Source: Betaproteobacteria bacterium (GTDB taxonomy: Bacteria; Pseudomonadota; Gammaproteobacteria; Burkholderiales; Burkholderiaceae_D). Taken from it: a DNA stretch of 47,147 bases. The position numbers and the translations under genes were made by a program. Under the pieces are notes generated by a model, which saw only the letters and a list, made by a program, of their open reading frames with translations, did not search any database and was not told where the DNA came from. Below, piece after piece: positions 16,893-27,487 of the stretch (within the stretch, counting starts at the first letter, position 1; every line of letters starts with the position of its first letter). Where the stretch lies: contig JANXTA010000020.1 in the NCBI GenBank assembly GCA_025356395.1, forward strand, positions 1-47,147. The letters run 5' to 3'.

Positions 16893-18551
16893 ATGTCCTA
16901 TCAAGTCCTCGCTCGCAAATGGCGGCCTCGTAACTTCGAGACGCTCGTCGGGCAGGAGCACGTGGTTCGCGCCTTGAGGCACGCGCTCGACGAGAAGCGC
17001 CTGCACCACGCGTGGCTGTTCACCGGCACGCGAGGCGTCGGCAAGACGACGCTGTCGCGCATCCTCGCGAAGTGCCTCAACTGCATTGGGTCCGACGGCA
17101 ACGGCGGCATCACGTCGAAGCCATGCGGCGTCTGCCGCCCCTGTACCGAGATCGATGCCGGCCGCTTCGTCGACTACATCGAGATCGACGCGGCCTCAAA
17201 TCGCGGCGTCGACGAGATGGCGCAGTTGCTTGAGCAGGCGATCTACGCGCCGGCCAATGCGCGCTTCAAGGTCTACATGATCGACGAAGTGCACATGCTC
17301 ACGAGCCATGCCTTCAACGCGATGCTGAAGACGCTCGAGGAGCCCCCCGAGCACGTCAAGTTCATCCTGGCCACCACCGATCCGCAGAAGATTCCGGTGA
17401 CGGTGCTGTCGCGTTGCCTGCAGTTCAATCTCAAGCAGATGCCGGTGCCCAACATCGTCGGTCATCTGGCGCACGTGCTCGAGCAGGAAGGCATCGGCTT
17501 CGAACGCGGTGCGTTGCAGTTGCTCGCCCGCGCCGCGGCCGGATCGATGCGCGATGCGTTGTCGCTGACCGACCAGGCGATCGCGTACGGCGCAGGGCAG
17601 GTGGCGGAGGCTGCCGTGCGCAACATGCTCGGCGCGCTCGACCAGACCTATTTGCTGCGGGTGCTCGATGCCCTCGCGGATTCGGATGGTTCCGCATTGA
17701 TGTCTGTGGTTGACGAGATCGCCTCGCGCAGCCTGTCGTTCGGGAACGCCCTGCAGGAAATCGGCGGCCTGCTGCATCGGATCGCGACGATCCAGATGAT
17801 TCCGTCGGCCTCGACCGAGGATGTCGTCGAGGCCGACGACGCGCACCTCCGCGTGCTGGCCGGTCGCCTGTCGCCCGAGGACGTGCAGCTCTACTATCAG
17901 ATCGCCGCGCATGGCCGTCGCGATCTTTCGCTCGCGCCCGACGAAGTCACCGGCTTCTCGATGACGTTGTTGCGCATGCTGGCATTCCGCATCGACGAGG
18001 GCGCCGGCGCGCTGCGTCCCGCGCCGGCGCGCGTACCGACGGCGACCGTCGTCCCGAAGGCCGTGGTCGCTGCCCCGCCGCCGGTCGCAAAGCCGTCGGT
18101 ACCGCCCGCGGCCTCTGCACCTGTCGCGGCGCCAGCCGTTCTGGCCGCGGTCGACGCCCCCGTTGCGAAGCTGCTCGTCATCGACGACTGGGTTTCGTTG
18201 GTCAGTCGGCTAAAGCTGTCCGGACTGACGTCACAGCTCGCGCAGCAATCCGAACTCGTCGCGCACGACGACCGCTCGATCACGTTGCGCGTGCCGTTCA
18301 AGTCGCTCGCCAGCGCGGTCACGCTAGACAAGCTCAAGCTCGCGCTCGCGCAGAGCTTCGGTCGGCCGATCGGTGTGAACATCGAGGTCGGCACCGTCAG
18401 GGGCACCACCGTCGCCGCCGTGCGCAGCGACGAGCGCGCCGCGCGTCAGGCCGACGCGCAGGCGATCATCGACGCCGATCCTTTCGTGCAGGCCGTGGTC
18501 CGCGACTTCGGCGGCGCCCGCGTCGTACCCGGGTCGGTGAAGCCTGTTTGA
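16893..18551 (+). CDS. dnaX: DNA polymerase III subunits gamma and tau
   Basis: Clamp-loader ATPase of 552 residues. Walker A GTRGVGKTT (45-53), zinc cysteines 64, 78, 81, 84, Walker B DEVH (131-134) and the SRC arginine-finger motif in TVLSRC. Domain III continues to about 370, followed by an Ala/Pro-rich linker (about 375-425) and a C-terminal domain (about 430-540) with the fold expected for contact with the polymerase. It is shorter than E. coli tau (643 residues). I found no A-rich slippery site, so a frameshifted gamma form is not evident. It is followed by ybaB after 40 bp. Confidence 0.96.
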   Translation: MSYQVLARKWRPRNFETLVGQEHVVRALRHALDEKRLHHAWLFTGTRGVGKTTLSRILAKCLNCIGSDGNGGITSKPCGVCRPCTEIDAGRFVDYIEIDAASNRGVDEMAQLLEQAIYAPANARFKVYMIDEVHMLTSHAFNAMLKTLEEPPEHVKFILATTDPQKIPVTVLSRCLQFNLKQMPVPNIVGHLAHVLEQEGIGFERGALQLLARAAAGSMRDALSLTDQAIAYGAGQVAEAAVRNMLGALDQTYLLRVLDALADSDGSALMSVVDEIASRSLSFGNALQEIGGLLHRIATIQMIPSASTEDVVEADDAHLRVLAGRLSPEDVQLYYQIAAHGRRDLSLAPDEVTGFSMTLLRMLAFRIDEGAGALRPAPARVPTATVVPKAVVAAPPPVAKPSVPPAASAPVAAPAVLAAVDAPVAKLLVIDDWVSLVSRLKLSGLTSQLAQQSELVAHDDRSITLRVPFKSLASAVTLDKLKLALAQSFGRPIGVNIEVGTVRGTTVAAVRSDERAARQADAQAIIDADPFVQAVVRDFGGARVVPGSVKPV

Positions 18552-18591
18552 CCCTCCAATAAATCCCCTCTGAAGAAGTCGGAGCATTGCC

Positions 18592-18918
18592 ATGATGAAG
18601 AACCAACTCGCAGGAATGATGAAGCAGGTTCAGCAGATGCAGGACAACGTGAAGAAGGTGCAGGACTCGCTCGCGACCATTGAGGTCGAAGGCCAGTCGG
18701 GCGCCGGCCTCGTCAAGGTCACGATGACCTGCAAGAACGACGTCAAGCGCGTCGTGATCGACCCGTCGCTGTTCGGTGAGGACAAGGACATGCTCGAGGA
18801 CCTTGTAGCCGCCGCCTTCAACGATGCGGTGCGCAAGGCCGAGGCGACGTCCAGCGAGAAGATGGCCGCGGTGACGGCCGGCATGCCGTTGCCACCGGGG
18901 ATGAAGCTGCCTTTCTAG
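18592..18918 (+). CDS. ybaB: YbaB/EbfC family nucleoid-associated protein
   Basis: A 108-residue dimeric DNA-binding protein. It opens [24 protein letters not shown], a helix rich in Met and Gln, followed by [24 protein letters not shown], the central sheet of the family, and a C-terminal [19 protein letters not shown]. The start could be the first or second ATG (18592 or 18595). Downstream of dnaX as usual, but recR, its normal next neighbour, is 4 kb away. Confidence 0.95.
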   Translation: MMKNQLAGMMKQVQQMQDNVKKVQDSLATIEVEGQSGAGLVKVTMTCKNDVKRVVIDPSLFGEDKDMLEDLVAAAFNDAVRKAEATSSEKMAAVTAGMPLPPGMKLPF

Positions 18919-19039
18919 ACCTCGATGAAGCTGCGCGTCAGAAGAAGCCTGATCCTTCGACCCCGCGTCTCGCCGTGCAGAACTTTGGCGCCGGTGAGGG
19001 CTCAAGACCTGCCCATCCATCGTTAGGCAGGAGATTCAC

Positions 19040-19600
19040 ATGGCAGCAACCCTTCAAGGCAGGAAGATCGCATTCATCGTCACCGACGGCTTCGAGCAGG
19101 CTGAACTGACCTCTCCCAAGCAGGCTCTTGAGGCCGCAGGTGCGCAGGTCGACATCGTCTCGAATAAGGCGGGCACGGTGCAGGGCATGAACCACGACCA
19201 GAAGGCCGATGCCTTCAAGATCGATCGCGTCCTGGACGTCGTCGATGCCCTCGAATACGACGGCCTGATGCTGCCGGGCGGCGTGGTGAACGCCGATGCG
19301 ATCCGGCTCGACAAGAAGGCGCAGTCGTTCGTCAAGGCGATCCAGGCCGCCGGCAAGCCGATCGGCGTGATCTGCCACGGCGCGTGGTTGCTGATCTCGG
19401 CCGGCGTGGTCGAGGGCCGGACGCTGACAAGCTGGCCGTCGTTGCACGACGACCTGCGCAACGCGGGGGCGAAGTGGGTCGATCAGGAAGTCGTGCGCGA
19501 CGGCAACTGGGTCAGCAGCCGCAAGCCCGACGATCTGCCAGCCTTCAACAAGGAGCTGATCGTGTTGATGGCCGAAGCGCCGGAACGCATCGCCGTGTAG
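19040..19600 (+). CDS. DJ-1/PfpI superfamily protein (YhbO-like)
   Basis: A 186-residue cytoplasmic protein of the type I glutamine amidotransferase-like fold. The nucleophile elbow is VICHGAW with Cys at about 115, followed by His; the acidic residue of the family lies in DGFEQAEL (about 14-21). Members have been described as stress-induced hydrolases, glyoxalases or protein deglycases; activity cannot be chosen from sequence. It has a good Shine-Dalgarno (GGAG) before ATG 19040, within a short inverted repeat CCTGCC...GGCAGG (19008-19031) that could hide it. Not a usual member of the dnaX-ybaB-recR cluster. Confidence 0.93.
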   Translation: MAATLQGRKIAFIVTDGFEQAELTSPKQALEAAGAQVDIVSNKAGTVQGMNHDQKADAFKIDRVLDVVDALEYDGLMLPGGVVNADAIRLDKKAQSFVKAIQAAGKPIGVICHGAWLLISAGVVEGRTLTSWPSLHDDLRNAGAKWVDQEVVRDGNWVSSRKPDDLPAFNKELIVLMAEAPERIAV

Positions 19601-19622
19601 ATCGGCGACCCGCGCGGCCGCG

Positions 19623-21263
<1,641 letters not shown>

Positions 21264-21342
21264 AGGAGTGTCTGTACGGCTGCCCGCTGATGATCGGGAG
21301 GGGATCCGCGTCATTGCGACCGCAATGTAGGAGGCGGCCCGC

Positions 21343-21370
21343 ATGATAGTTGACTGGACATTTGATGCAA
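21343..21370 (-). promoter_or_regulatory. Putative sigma-70 promoter of prfC
   Basis: On the minus strand, TTGCAT (21370-21365), 16-bp spacer, TATCAT (21348-21343). Start expected near 21336, giving a leader of about 70 nt to the chosen prfC ATG. Confidence 0.6.
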
Positions 21371-21419
21371 CCGTGCCTTCGCCCCACGGCGCCGGAGTCG
21401 CTGTCGATTTTCCCGGGAG

Positions 21420-21746
21420 CTACAGAAGATCGACCGATCCGGTATCCGCATCGCTCGGCGCTGGCTGTGTCTCGGGTTCTAGCAATCCCATCAGCCAAGG
21501 AGGTTCGTCCAGGTCGCCGGCCAGCGGATCCTGTGGCAGGAGTCGGTACATCAGCACCAGCTGCGCAAGGTGCATGCGTTTCACCGACCTCGTCCGACTG
21601 GCCTCCCAGGCCATCGCCACCGCAGTGGTCAGATAGAGGCAGCTGGCGACCTGGCGTGCATGCATCTCGCCGCGTTCGCGAGAGACCGTGTCGTCATTGA
21701 GCCGGGCCGCGCGGTCCACGATTCGGCGCAGCGTTCGTTCGAACAC
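21420..21746 (-). pseudogene. C-terminal remnant resembling acyl-CoA dehydrogenase
   Basis: A 108-codon reading frame with a GTG start. The segment ARQVASCLYLTTAVAMAWEA, then MHLAQLVLMYRLLPQDPL, resembles the C-terminal helical end of some proteobacterial acyl-CoA dehydrogenases (a tract of the form LY-x-TSA-x-AWE-x-A followed by L-V-x-HRL-x-x-DPL). The FAD and acyl-CoA domains that should precede it are missing; upstream in frame there is a stop close to 21810 and then the divergent LysR gene. I read it as the 3' relic of a lost gene. It could also be a small real gene of unknown role. Confidence 0.4.
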
Positions 21747-21879
21747 CTCGCGGATGGGTTTCCCCGTTGGTCGTCGATGCGGTGCTTTCCATTGCTGTCC
21801 CTCTCATTTTTTTCCAGGGTGACGCGACATTCCCATTCACGTCCAATTCAGAAGTCGACTCGCTTGAGATGATTTCTGT

Positions 21880-22776
21880 ATGGCGATGGAATGCAGACAT
21901 CTGCGGTATTTCCTGGTGCTGTCCGAGGAGTTGCACTTCGGACGCGCGGCCCAGCGGCTGGCCATGACGCAGCCGCCGCTTTCGTTGAACAGTCAACAAC
22001 TGGAAGAAGCCGTCGGTGCAAGACTCTTCGAACGGGACAGCAAGGGTGTTCGGCTGACGGCGGCCGGGGAAGGATTCCGCAGCGCCGCGCAGGCTTTGCT
22101 GGCGCAAGCCGAAGATGTGCGGGCGCTGGCTCGCGACATCGGCGCAGGTGCTGCGGGTCGACTGCGTATCGGCTCTGTGGGCTCCATGCTGTTTCGCGGT
22201 CTGCCCCAGTGGTTCCGCGAATTCCAGGTCACCCATCCACGCATCGAGATCACCCTCACCGAGTTGAACTCGCAGGAACAGATCGACGCGGTGGTGCACC
22301 GCGAACTGGATCTCGGTTTCGTGCATACCGGGCGTGTGCCCGCAGAGCTGCAGACCGAGAAGATTGACAGCGAAAGATTCAGGTTCTGCTTGCCTGCCGA
22401 CCATCCGCTGACCAGGCGACGCGCCGTCTCACTGATCCAGCTGCGCCACGAACCATTCATCCTCTTTTCGCAGAAGGCGTCGCCCGATTACTTTGCGCGC
22501 ATCGTCGAGACGTGCGCCAGGCTCGGCTTCATGCCGCGCATAAGACATGAAGTTCGTCACTGGCTGTCGGTTGTCTCGCTGGTCGGTCAGCGCATGGGCG
22601 TTTCCATCGTCCCGGCGTCGCTGGCCCGCGCCGGATTGGCGAACGTTGTCCTCAAGACCATCGCCGAGGACCTGCCGCCATCGGAAGCCTTCTACACATG
22701 GAAGCGTGGTCCCGAGTTGCCCATACGAGAGGCCTTCCTGGGCGTCATCTTGCAAGGCAGGTCGATCGATCCGTGA
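21880..22776 (+). CDS. LysR family transcriptional regulator
   Basis: A 298-residue DNA-binding regulator. The N-terminal winged helix-turn-helix (about 3-62) is typical: MECRHLRYFLVLSEELHFGRAAQRL, then QPPLSLNSQQLEEAVGARLFERD. The rest is the two-lobed effector-binding domain. It is similar in style to regulators of aromatic and beta-ketoadipate catabolism, but the effector is unknown. ATG 21880 and 21886 are both possible starts. The divergent partner is the acyl-CoA dehydrogenase remnant, so its original target may have been lost. Confidence 0.93.
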   Translation: MAMECRHLRYFLVLSEELHFGRAAQRLAMTQPPLSLNSQQLEEAVGARLFERDSKGVRLTAAGEGFRSAAQALLAQAEDVRALARDIGAGAAGRLRIGSVGSMLFRGLPQWFREFQVTHPRIEITLTELNSQEQIDAVVHRELDLGFVHTGRVPAELQTEKIDSERFRFCLPADHPLTRRRAVSLIQLRHEPFILFSQKASPDYFARIVETCARLGFMPRIRHEVRHWLSVVSLVGQRMGVSIVPASLARAGLANVVLKTIAEDLPPSEAFYTWKRGPELPIREAFLGVILQGRSIDP

Positions 22777-22848
22777 CCTTTGCAGGTGGCATGGCACCGA
22801 TGTCTCGCCGCGGGTACGCCTGGAAACGGAAGCTCGTAAGGTTGGGCG

Positions 22849-22901
22849 ATCCACCCATCGCCGCGTCCGCTGCAGGACAGACGGGCTCCCGATGGGTGGA
22901 T
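22849..22901. repeat. Perfect 12-bp inverted repeat upstream of recR
   Basis: ATCCACCCATCG (22849-22860) and CGATGGGTGGAT (22890-22901) are exact inverse complements separated by 29 bp, which contain a smaller GTCC/GGAC pair. The right arm overlaps the position where the -35 of a promoter with -10 TAGAAT (22918-22923) would be. The recR ATG follows at 22937. Confidence 0.7.
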
Positions 22902-22936
22902 GTTGTTAAGGAACACGTAGAATCCGCGGCTCTCCC

Positions 22937-23545
22937 ATGAAGCCTCTCCTTCGAACAACTTCCCGACTCGACGATCTGATCGACGGCCTTCGTCGCTTGC
23001 CAGGCGTCGGGCCGAAGTCGGCCCAGCGCATCGCGTATCACTTGTTGCAGCACGACCGGGACGGGGCCGCGCGACTCGGCAGAGCGCTGACCCAGGCGGT
23101 CGAAGCGATCCGTCACTGCGCGATGTGCAACACGTTCACCGAGCACGAGCTCTGCGATGTCTGCTCGTCCGACCGTCGCGATCGGGCGCTGCTGTGCGTC
23201 GTTGAGACGCCCGGCGACCAGTTGATGATTGAACAGACGCTGACCTATCGCGGCCTGTACTTCGTGTTGATGGGCCGGCTCTCGCCGCTCGACGGGATCG
23301 GCCCGAAGGACATCCATCTGGATCGTCTGCTGCGTCGTGCGACCGATGGCGTCGTGCGTGAGGTGATCCTCGCGACCAACTTCACCAACGAAGGCGAGGC
23401 GACCGCGCATACCATCGGCGAAATGCTCAAGACACGCGGCCTCACCGTCACGCGACTCGCGCGCGGGGTGCCGGTCGGTGGTGAACTCGAATACGTGGAC
23501 ATCGGTACCATCGCGCAGGCGGTGCTGGACCGGCGTTCGTCCTGA
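22937..23545 (+). CDS. recR: Recombination mediator protein RecR
   Basis: Acts with RecF/RecO to load RecA on gapped DNA. The protein is 202 residues. Helix-hairpin-helix with [17 protein letters not shown] (about 17-33), a four-cysteine zinc finger (CAMC...CDVC), and a Toprim domain starting [13 protein letters not shown] 22937 is only about 14 bp after the predicted -10 box, so the transcript may be almost leaderless. Separated from ybaB by pfpI, prfC, the remnant and lysR. Confidence 0.96.
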   Translation: MKPLLRTTSRLDDLIDGLRRLPGVGPKSAQRIAYHLLQHDRDGAARLGRALTQAVEAIRHCAMCNTFTEHELCDVCSSDRRDRALLCVVETPGDQLMIEQTLTYRGLYFVLMGRLSPLDGIGPKDIHLDRLLRRATDGVVREVILATNFTNEGEATAHTIGEMLKTRGLTVTRLARGVPVGGELEYVDIGTIAQAVLDRRSS

Positions 23546-23573
23546 CCGCATCAATCAATGGAGCAGTGAGTCG

Positions 23574-24542
23574 ATGGAATATCGCCGTCTAGGTCGTTCG
23601 GGTGTGAAGGTGAGCGCGTTGTCGTTCGGGTCGTGGGTGACTTACGGCAACCAGATGGACACGAAGCTTGCGCGCGAGTGCATGGCCGCGGCCTTCGACG
23701 CCGGTGTCAACTTCTTCGACAACGCCGAGGTTTACGCGCTCGGCCAGTCCGAAACCATCATGGGTCAGGTGCTCAAGGAACTGAAGTGGCCGCGGATGAA
23801 GTATCTCGTGTCCACCAAGTTCTTCTGGGGACTGGAGAAGGGTCCGAACGAGAAGAACACGTTGAACCGCAAGTACCTGCATCACGCGATCGACGCGTCG
23901 TTGAAGCGCTTCGACCTCGACTTCGTCGACCTCGTGTATTGCCATCGCGCCGATCCCGACACACCGATCGAGGAGACGGTCTGGGCGATGCACGACATCA
24001 TCTCGCGCGGCAAGGCGCTGTACTGGGGTACCTCGTCGTGGCCGGCTGCGGACATCCGCGCCGCGTGGGACATCGCCGAGAAACACCATCTGCACAAGCC
24101 GGTCGTGGAGCAGCCCGAGTACAACCTCTTCAATCGCAAGCAGGTCGAGGTCGAGTACGCGCGCCTTTACGAGGACATCGGACTGGGGCTCACGACGTGG
24201 AGCCCGCTCGCGTCCGGCCTGCTGACCGGAAAGTATCGCGCCGGTGTTCCGGAAGGCAGCCGGGCGACTCTGCAGAACTACGCGTTCCTCAAGGACCGGT
24301 TGCTCGATGCGCAGAAGAACGCCGCGGTTGCGAAGCTGGCCGACGTCGCGGCCGAACTCGGCTGCACGGTGGCACAGCTTGCGTTGGCTTGGTGCTCGAG
24401 CAACCGGAACGTGTCGACCGTCATCACCGGCGCCTCGCGACCCGAACAGGTCGTGGAGAACATGAAGGCGATGGAGATCGTGCCGAAGATCGATGCCGCG
24501 ATGCGTGCGCGAATCGACGAGTTGCTGGGTCATACGGCATGA
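23574..24542 (+). CDS. Aldo/keto reductase, potassium-channel beta-subunit-like (AKR6/YghZ type)
   Basis: NADPH-dependent oxidoreductase with a TIM barrel, 322 residues. It starts [21 protein letters not shown]. Active-site residues are visible: the Tyr of DNAEVY, the Lys of VSTKFFWG, the His of VYCHRADP; the nucleotide-binding [13 protein letters not shown] loop is present. The NAEVY and FFWG signatures are those of the Kv-beta-like branch, whose bacterial members reduce aldehydes such as methylglyoxal. A Shine-Dalgarno-like GGAGCAG precedes ATG 23574. It starts 28 bp after recR, and MAPEG follows 16 bp later. Confidence 0.94.
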   Translation: MEYRRLGRSGVKVSALSFGSWVTYGNQMDTKLARECMAAAFDAGVNFFDNAEVYALGQSETIMGQVLKELKWPRMKYLVSTKFFWGLEKGPNEKNTLNRKYLHHAIDASLKRFDLDFVDLVYCHRADPDTPIEETVWAMHDIISRGKALYWGTSSWPAADIRAAWDIAEKHHLHKPVVEQPEYNLFNRKQVEVEYARLYEDIGLGLTTWSPLASGLLTGKYRAGVPEGSRATLQNYAFLKDRLLDAQKNAAVAKLADVAAELGCTVAQLALAWCSSNRNVSTVITGASRPEQVVENMKAMEIVPKIDAAMRARIDELLGHTA

Positions 24543-24558
24543 CGAACGGAAGCCCACG

Positions 24559-24969
24559 ATGATCATCGCCTTCTGGTGCGTGCTGATCGCGGCCGTGCTG
24601 CCGATCTGCTGCACCTATGTCGCGAAGTTCGGACCCCGAAAGGCGGGCGAAAAGCCGACGCGCTTCGACAATCGTGAGCCGCGCGCGTGGCTCGCCGCAC
24701 AGACCGGCGTACGCGCACGGGCCAACGCCGCGCAGGCCAACAGCTTCGAGGCCTTCCCGTTCTTTGCCGCCGGCGTGGTCGTCGCAGTGGTCCAGCACGC
24801 GCCGGTCGCGACGATCGATACGATCGCAATCGTGTTCATCGTCGCGCGCATCGCCTATATCGCCTGCTATCTGGCGGATCGGCCCATGCTGCGCTCTCCC
24901 GTCTGGGCGGTCGGATTCGGCAGTTGCATCGCGCTCTTCCTGGTCGCTGCGACCGGCACGCTGCGCTGA
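24559..24969 (+). CDS. MAPEG family membrane protein
   Basis: A 136-residue protein with about four membrane helices. Typical of the MAPEG fold: an N-terminal helix, a polar loop with FDNREPRAWLAAQTGVRARANAAQANSFE, whose R-x-x-x-A-x-NSFE matches the glutathione-binding signature region, then FFAAGVVVA and ARIAYIACYLAD. Bacterial members are poorly characterised. The start ATG 24559 is set to begin at the first helix. It is 16 bp after the aldo/keto reductase and 42 bp before the ECF sigma gene. Confidence 0.88.
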   Translation: MIIAFWCVLIAAVLPICCTYVAKFGPRKAGEKPTRFDNREPRAWLAAQTGVRARANAAQANSFEAFPFFAAGVVVAVVQHAPVATIDTIAIVFIVARIAYIACYLADRPMLRSPVWAVGFGSCIALFLVAATGTLR

Positions 24970-25011
24970 GTTCTTGAACCTCGCCCCAGAACGGCGATCA
25001 GATTCTCTGCC

Positions 25012-25602
25012 ATGAACATCTCCGCACCTTCCTCTTCGCTGTCCGCCGCCGACCCAGCCACCCTGGCGCAATGGATATCCGCCATCGCGCTCGGCGACCA
25101 GCAGGCCTACCGGCGGCTCTACGACGCGACATCCCCGAAACTGTTTGCCATAGCCTTGCGTATCTTGCGGGACGAGAGTCGGTCGGAGGATGTCTTGCAG
25201 GATAGTTTTGTCAATGTCTGGAACGGTGCGGCTGGATACAACCCGTCGCTGTCGGCGCCGATGACGTGGATGGTCACGATCGTGCGCAACCGCGCACTCG
25301 ACTACATCCGTCGGACCGATCACAAGACCGTCGAGTTCGACGAGGATCTGGAAGCGGTGCTCGAGTCCGATCGCCCGACGCCCGCGGATCTCGCGAGTCG
25401 GGGACAGGACTCGGTGGCGTTGCAGCACTGCCTGAAGCGCCTGGATGCCGGACAGCGCCAGGCAATCGCTTTCGCGTACTTCCAGGGCCTGACCCATTCG
25501 GAGCTCGCGACGACGTTGAAGATCCCGATCGGCACGGTGAAGACCTGGATCCGGCGCGGACTGGAAAAGATGCGGCGATGCCTGGACGGTGTCGTCGTCT
25601 GA
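25012..25602 (+). CDS. ECF (group 4) RNA polymerase sigma factor, SigK-like
   Basis: A 196-residue sigma factor. Region 2 includes LYDATSPKLFAIALRILRDESRSEDVLQDSFVNVW (2.1-2.2, written in pieces around residues 36-70: SEDVLQDSF is the landmark) and TIVRNRALDYIRR (2.4); region 4 is LDAGQRQAIAFAYFQG with the recognition helix IPIGTVKTWIRRGLEKMR. Regions 1 and 3 are absent. The next gene, 22 bp on, is its likely anti-sigma factor. The target regulon is unknown; the transporter genes that follow are one possibility. Confidence 0.94.
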   Translation: MNISAPSSSLSAADPATLAQWISAIALGDQQAYRRLYDATSPKLFAIALRILRDESRSEDVLQDSFVNVWNGAAGYNPSLSAPMTWMVTIVRNRALDYIRRTDHKTVEFDEDLEAVLESDRPTPADLASRGQDSVALQHCLKRLDAGQRQAIAFAYFQGLTHSELATTLKIPIGTVKTWIRRGLEKMRRCLDGVVV

Positions 25603-25624
25603 AAGATCGAGAGCGGAAAGAATC

Positions 25625-26371
25625 GTGAACACCCAAGGCAACGAAACACTGCGCGAGATGCTGGCTGCCGAGTACGCGCTCGGTACGCTGCGCGGTGCCG
25701 CGCGCCGTCGCTTCGAGCGCTGGGTGCGAAGCGATGATGGACTGAAGGCGATCGCCTTGCAGTGGAGCGAGCGCCTGGCCCCGCTGGCCGACGAGATTCC
25801 GGCCATCGTTCCGCCGAAGCGTGTGTGGGATGCGGTCGAGGCGCGGCTGCCCGGCTTCGGTTCACGCCTCGCATCGCGTGCGCCGGCCACGCCGGAATTC
25901 TGGGATCGCCTGGGACTGTGGCGCGGGATGTCCGCCGCATTTGCGACCGTCGCCGTGGTCGCGATGGGGTTCGCGATGCGACCGCCGCAGGTCCTGCCAC
26001 CGCAGATCGTGCAGGTCCAGAGCGCACCGGCCGCCATCGCGACGCTGCTCGATCCGAAGACCAGCAAGCCGATCGCGGTGGTGATGACGTCGGCGAACGG
26101 TGGCGGCTTGTCGATCAAGGTCCTCGCCGACGTTCAGATTCCCGAAGGCAAGGTCCTCCAGCTCTGGATGGCTCCGCGCGACGCCGACGGCCTGTTGTCG
26201 ATGGGCGTGTTGCCGGGCGATCCCCGGCAGGCCGCGACCGAGGTCGTATCCGGCGGAGCGACCAGCGTCGCGCGGGCCAAGGCTTTCGGCCTGTCGCTCG
26301 AGCCGGCCGGCGGGTCGCCGCAGCCGACGCATGTGCTCGGACTGGGCGGCGTGATCCCCGTGTCGAGTTGA
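25625..26371 (+). CDS. RskA-type membrane anti-sigma factor
   Basis: A 248-residue protein with a cytoplasmic N-terminal domain (about 1-90; EYALGTLRGAARRRFERW is the familiar anti-sigma opening), one membrane helix (about 102-118) and a periplasmic RskA domain (about 130-248, with LQLWMAPRDADGLLSMGVL). It is expected to hold the preceding sigma factor inactive until an envelope signal arrives. The start is GTG 25625, preceded by GGAAAG; extending upstream would reach into the sigma gene. Anti-sigma HxxxCxxC zinc residues are not seen. Confidence 0.9.
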   Translation: MNTQGNETLREMLAAEYALGTLRGAARRRFERWVRSDDGLKAIALQWSERLAPLADEIPAIVPPKRVWDAVEARLPGFGSRLASRAPATPEFWDRLGLWRGMSAAFATVAVVAMGFAMRPPQVLPPQIVQVQSAPAAIATLLDPKTSKPIAVVMTSANGGGLSIKVLADVQIPEGKVLQLWMAPRDADGLLSMGVLPGDPRQAATEVVSGGATSVARAKAFGLSLEPAGGSPQPTHVLGLGGVIPVSS

Positions 26372-26446
26372 CGCTGAACTAGACTCGGTCTGTCGAGCCT
26401 GTCCCGTGCCGCGTCGCACGAATGATGCTGGCCCTTGGAGACCATC

Positions 26447-27487
26447 TTGAATTCAAGTCCGACCATCGGGGCCCGTGTGGCCCGCATCTTCGTAGCCGTT
26501 GCCCTGATGCTGGCAACCCATCACGCTTCGGCCCAGGCCCTCGAGAAGCCCAACGTCTCGATCGCGGTCGGTGGCAAGGCTGGCCTTTACTACCTGCCGC
26601 TGACGATCGCCGAACGGCTCGGCTACTTCAAGGACGAGGGCCTCACCGTCGAGATCAGCGATTTCGCGGGCGGTGCGAAGGCGCTGGAGGCGCTGGTCGG
26701 CGGCAGCGTCGACGTCGTGGCCGGCGCCTACGAGCACACCATCAACATGCAGTCGAAGGGGCAGCACATCCGCTCGTTCGCGTTGATGGGTCAGTCGCCC
26801 GCGATCTCGATCGGCGTGGTCTCTTCGAAGGCCGCGAGCATCAAGGGTCCGAAGGACCTCAAGGGGCTGAAGATCGGTGTCTCGGCGCCCGGCTCGTCGA
26901 CCAATGTGGCGCTCAACACCTATCTCGCGCAGGGTGGCCTCAAGCCTTCCGACGTCTCGGTGATCGGCGTCGGTACCGGGGCGGGCTCGCTCGCCGCGCT
27001 CCGCAGCGGGCAGATCGACGGCATGTCCAACATCGAGCCGGTGATGACGATGCTCGAGCAGAAGAACGAGGTGAAGCTGCTGGTCTCCACGCGGACCGCG
27101 AAGGGGACGCAGGAGCTCTTCGGCGGGGCGATGCCGGCCGCCACGCTGTATGCGTTCGACGACTTCATCAAGAAGTACCCGCGGACCACGCAGGCGCTCG
27201 CCAACGCGATCATCCGGGCCGATCGATGGATCGCGAAGGCTGGTCCGTCCGACGTGCTGAAGACCGTGCCCGAGAACTACCAGCTCGGCGACAAGGCGCT
27301 CTACCTCGCGGCCTTCGCCAGCCAGCGGGACGCGTACTCGCCCGACGGGCTGATGCCCGAGTCCGGCCCGAAGACCGCGGCCAAGGCGCTCGCCAGCTTC
27401 GACGCGAAGCTCGATCCCACGAAGATCGTTCTCGGTGACACGTTCACGAACGACTTCGCGAAACAGGCCGGCCAGAAATACAAGTGA
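26447..27487 (+). CDS. ABC transporter periplasmic substrate-binding protein (SsuA/NMT1-like)
   Basis: A 346-residue exported binding protein. The signal peptide is clear (hydrophobic core about 12-22, cut after ASA). The mature part is of the NMT1/SsuA/TauA type: GKAGLYYLPLTIAERLGYFKDEGL, then the characteristic GGAKALEALVGGSVDVVAGAYEHT and GLKIGVSAPGSSTN. The substrate is not evident; sulfonates, nitrate, pyrimidine precursors and others use this class. TTG 26447 is the preferred start since GGAG lies 6 nt ahead of it; an in-frame TTG four codons upstream is less well placed. The stop overlaps the ATPase start as GTGA. Confidence 0.9.
   Translation: MNSSPTIGARVARIFVAVALMLATHHASAQALEKPNVSIAVGGKAGLYYLPLTIAERLGYFKDEGLTVEISDFAGGAKALEALVGGSVDVVAGAYEHTINMQSKGQHIRSFALMGQSPAISIGVVSSKAASIKGPKDLKGLKIGVSAPGSSTNVALNTYLAQGGLKPSDVSVIGVGTGAGSLAALRSGQIDGMSNIEPVMTMLEQKNEVKLLVSTRTAKGTQELFGGAMPAATLYAFDDFIKKYPRTTQALANAIIRADRWIAKAGPSDVLKTVPENYQLGDKALYLAAFASQRDAYSPDGLMPESGPKTAAKALASFDAKLDPTKIVLGDTFTNDFAKQAGQKYK

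Noticed and set aside
16893-18551. Programmed frameshift producing a short DnaX gamma form
   Set aside because: No A-rich slippery heptamer with downstream stem was found in the region where E. coli has it.
24424-26118. Minus-strand open frame of 564 codons over MAPEG, sigma and anti-sigma genes
   Set aside because: It spans three recognised genes on the other strand and its Arg/Asp-rich translation has no family features.
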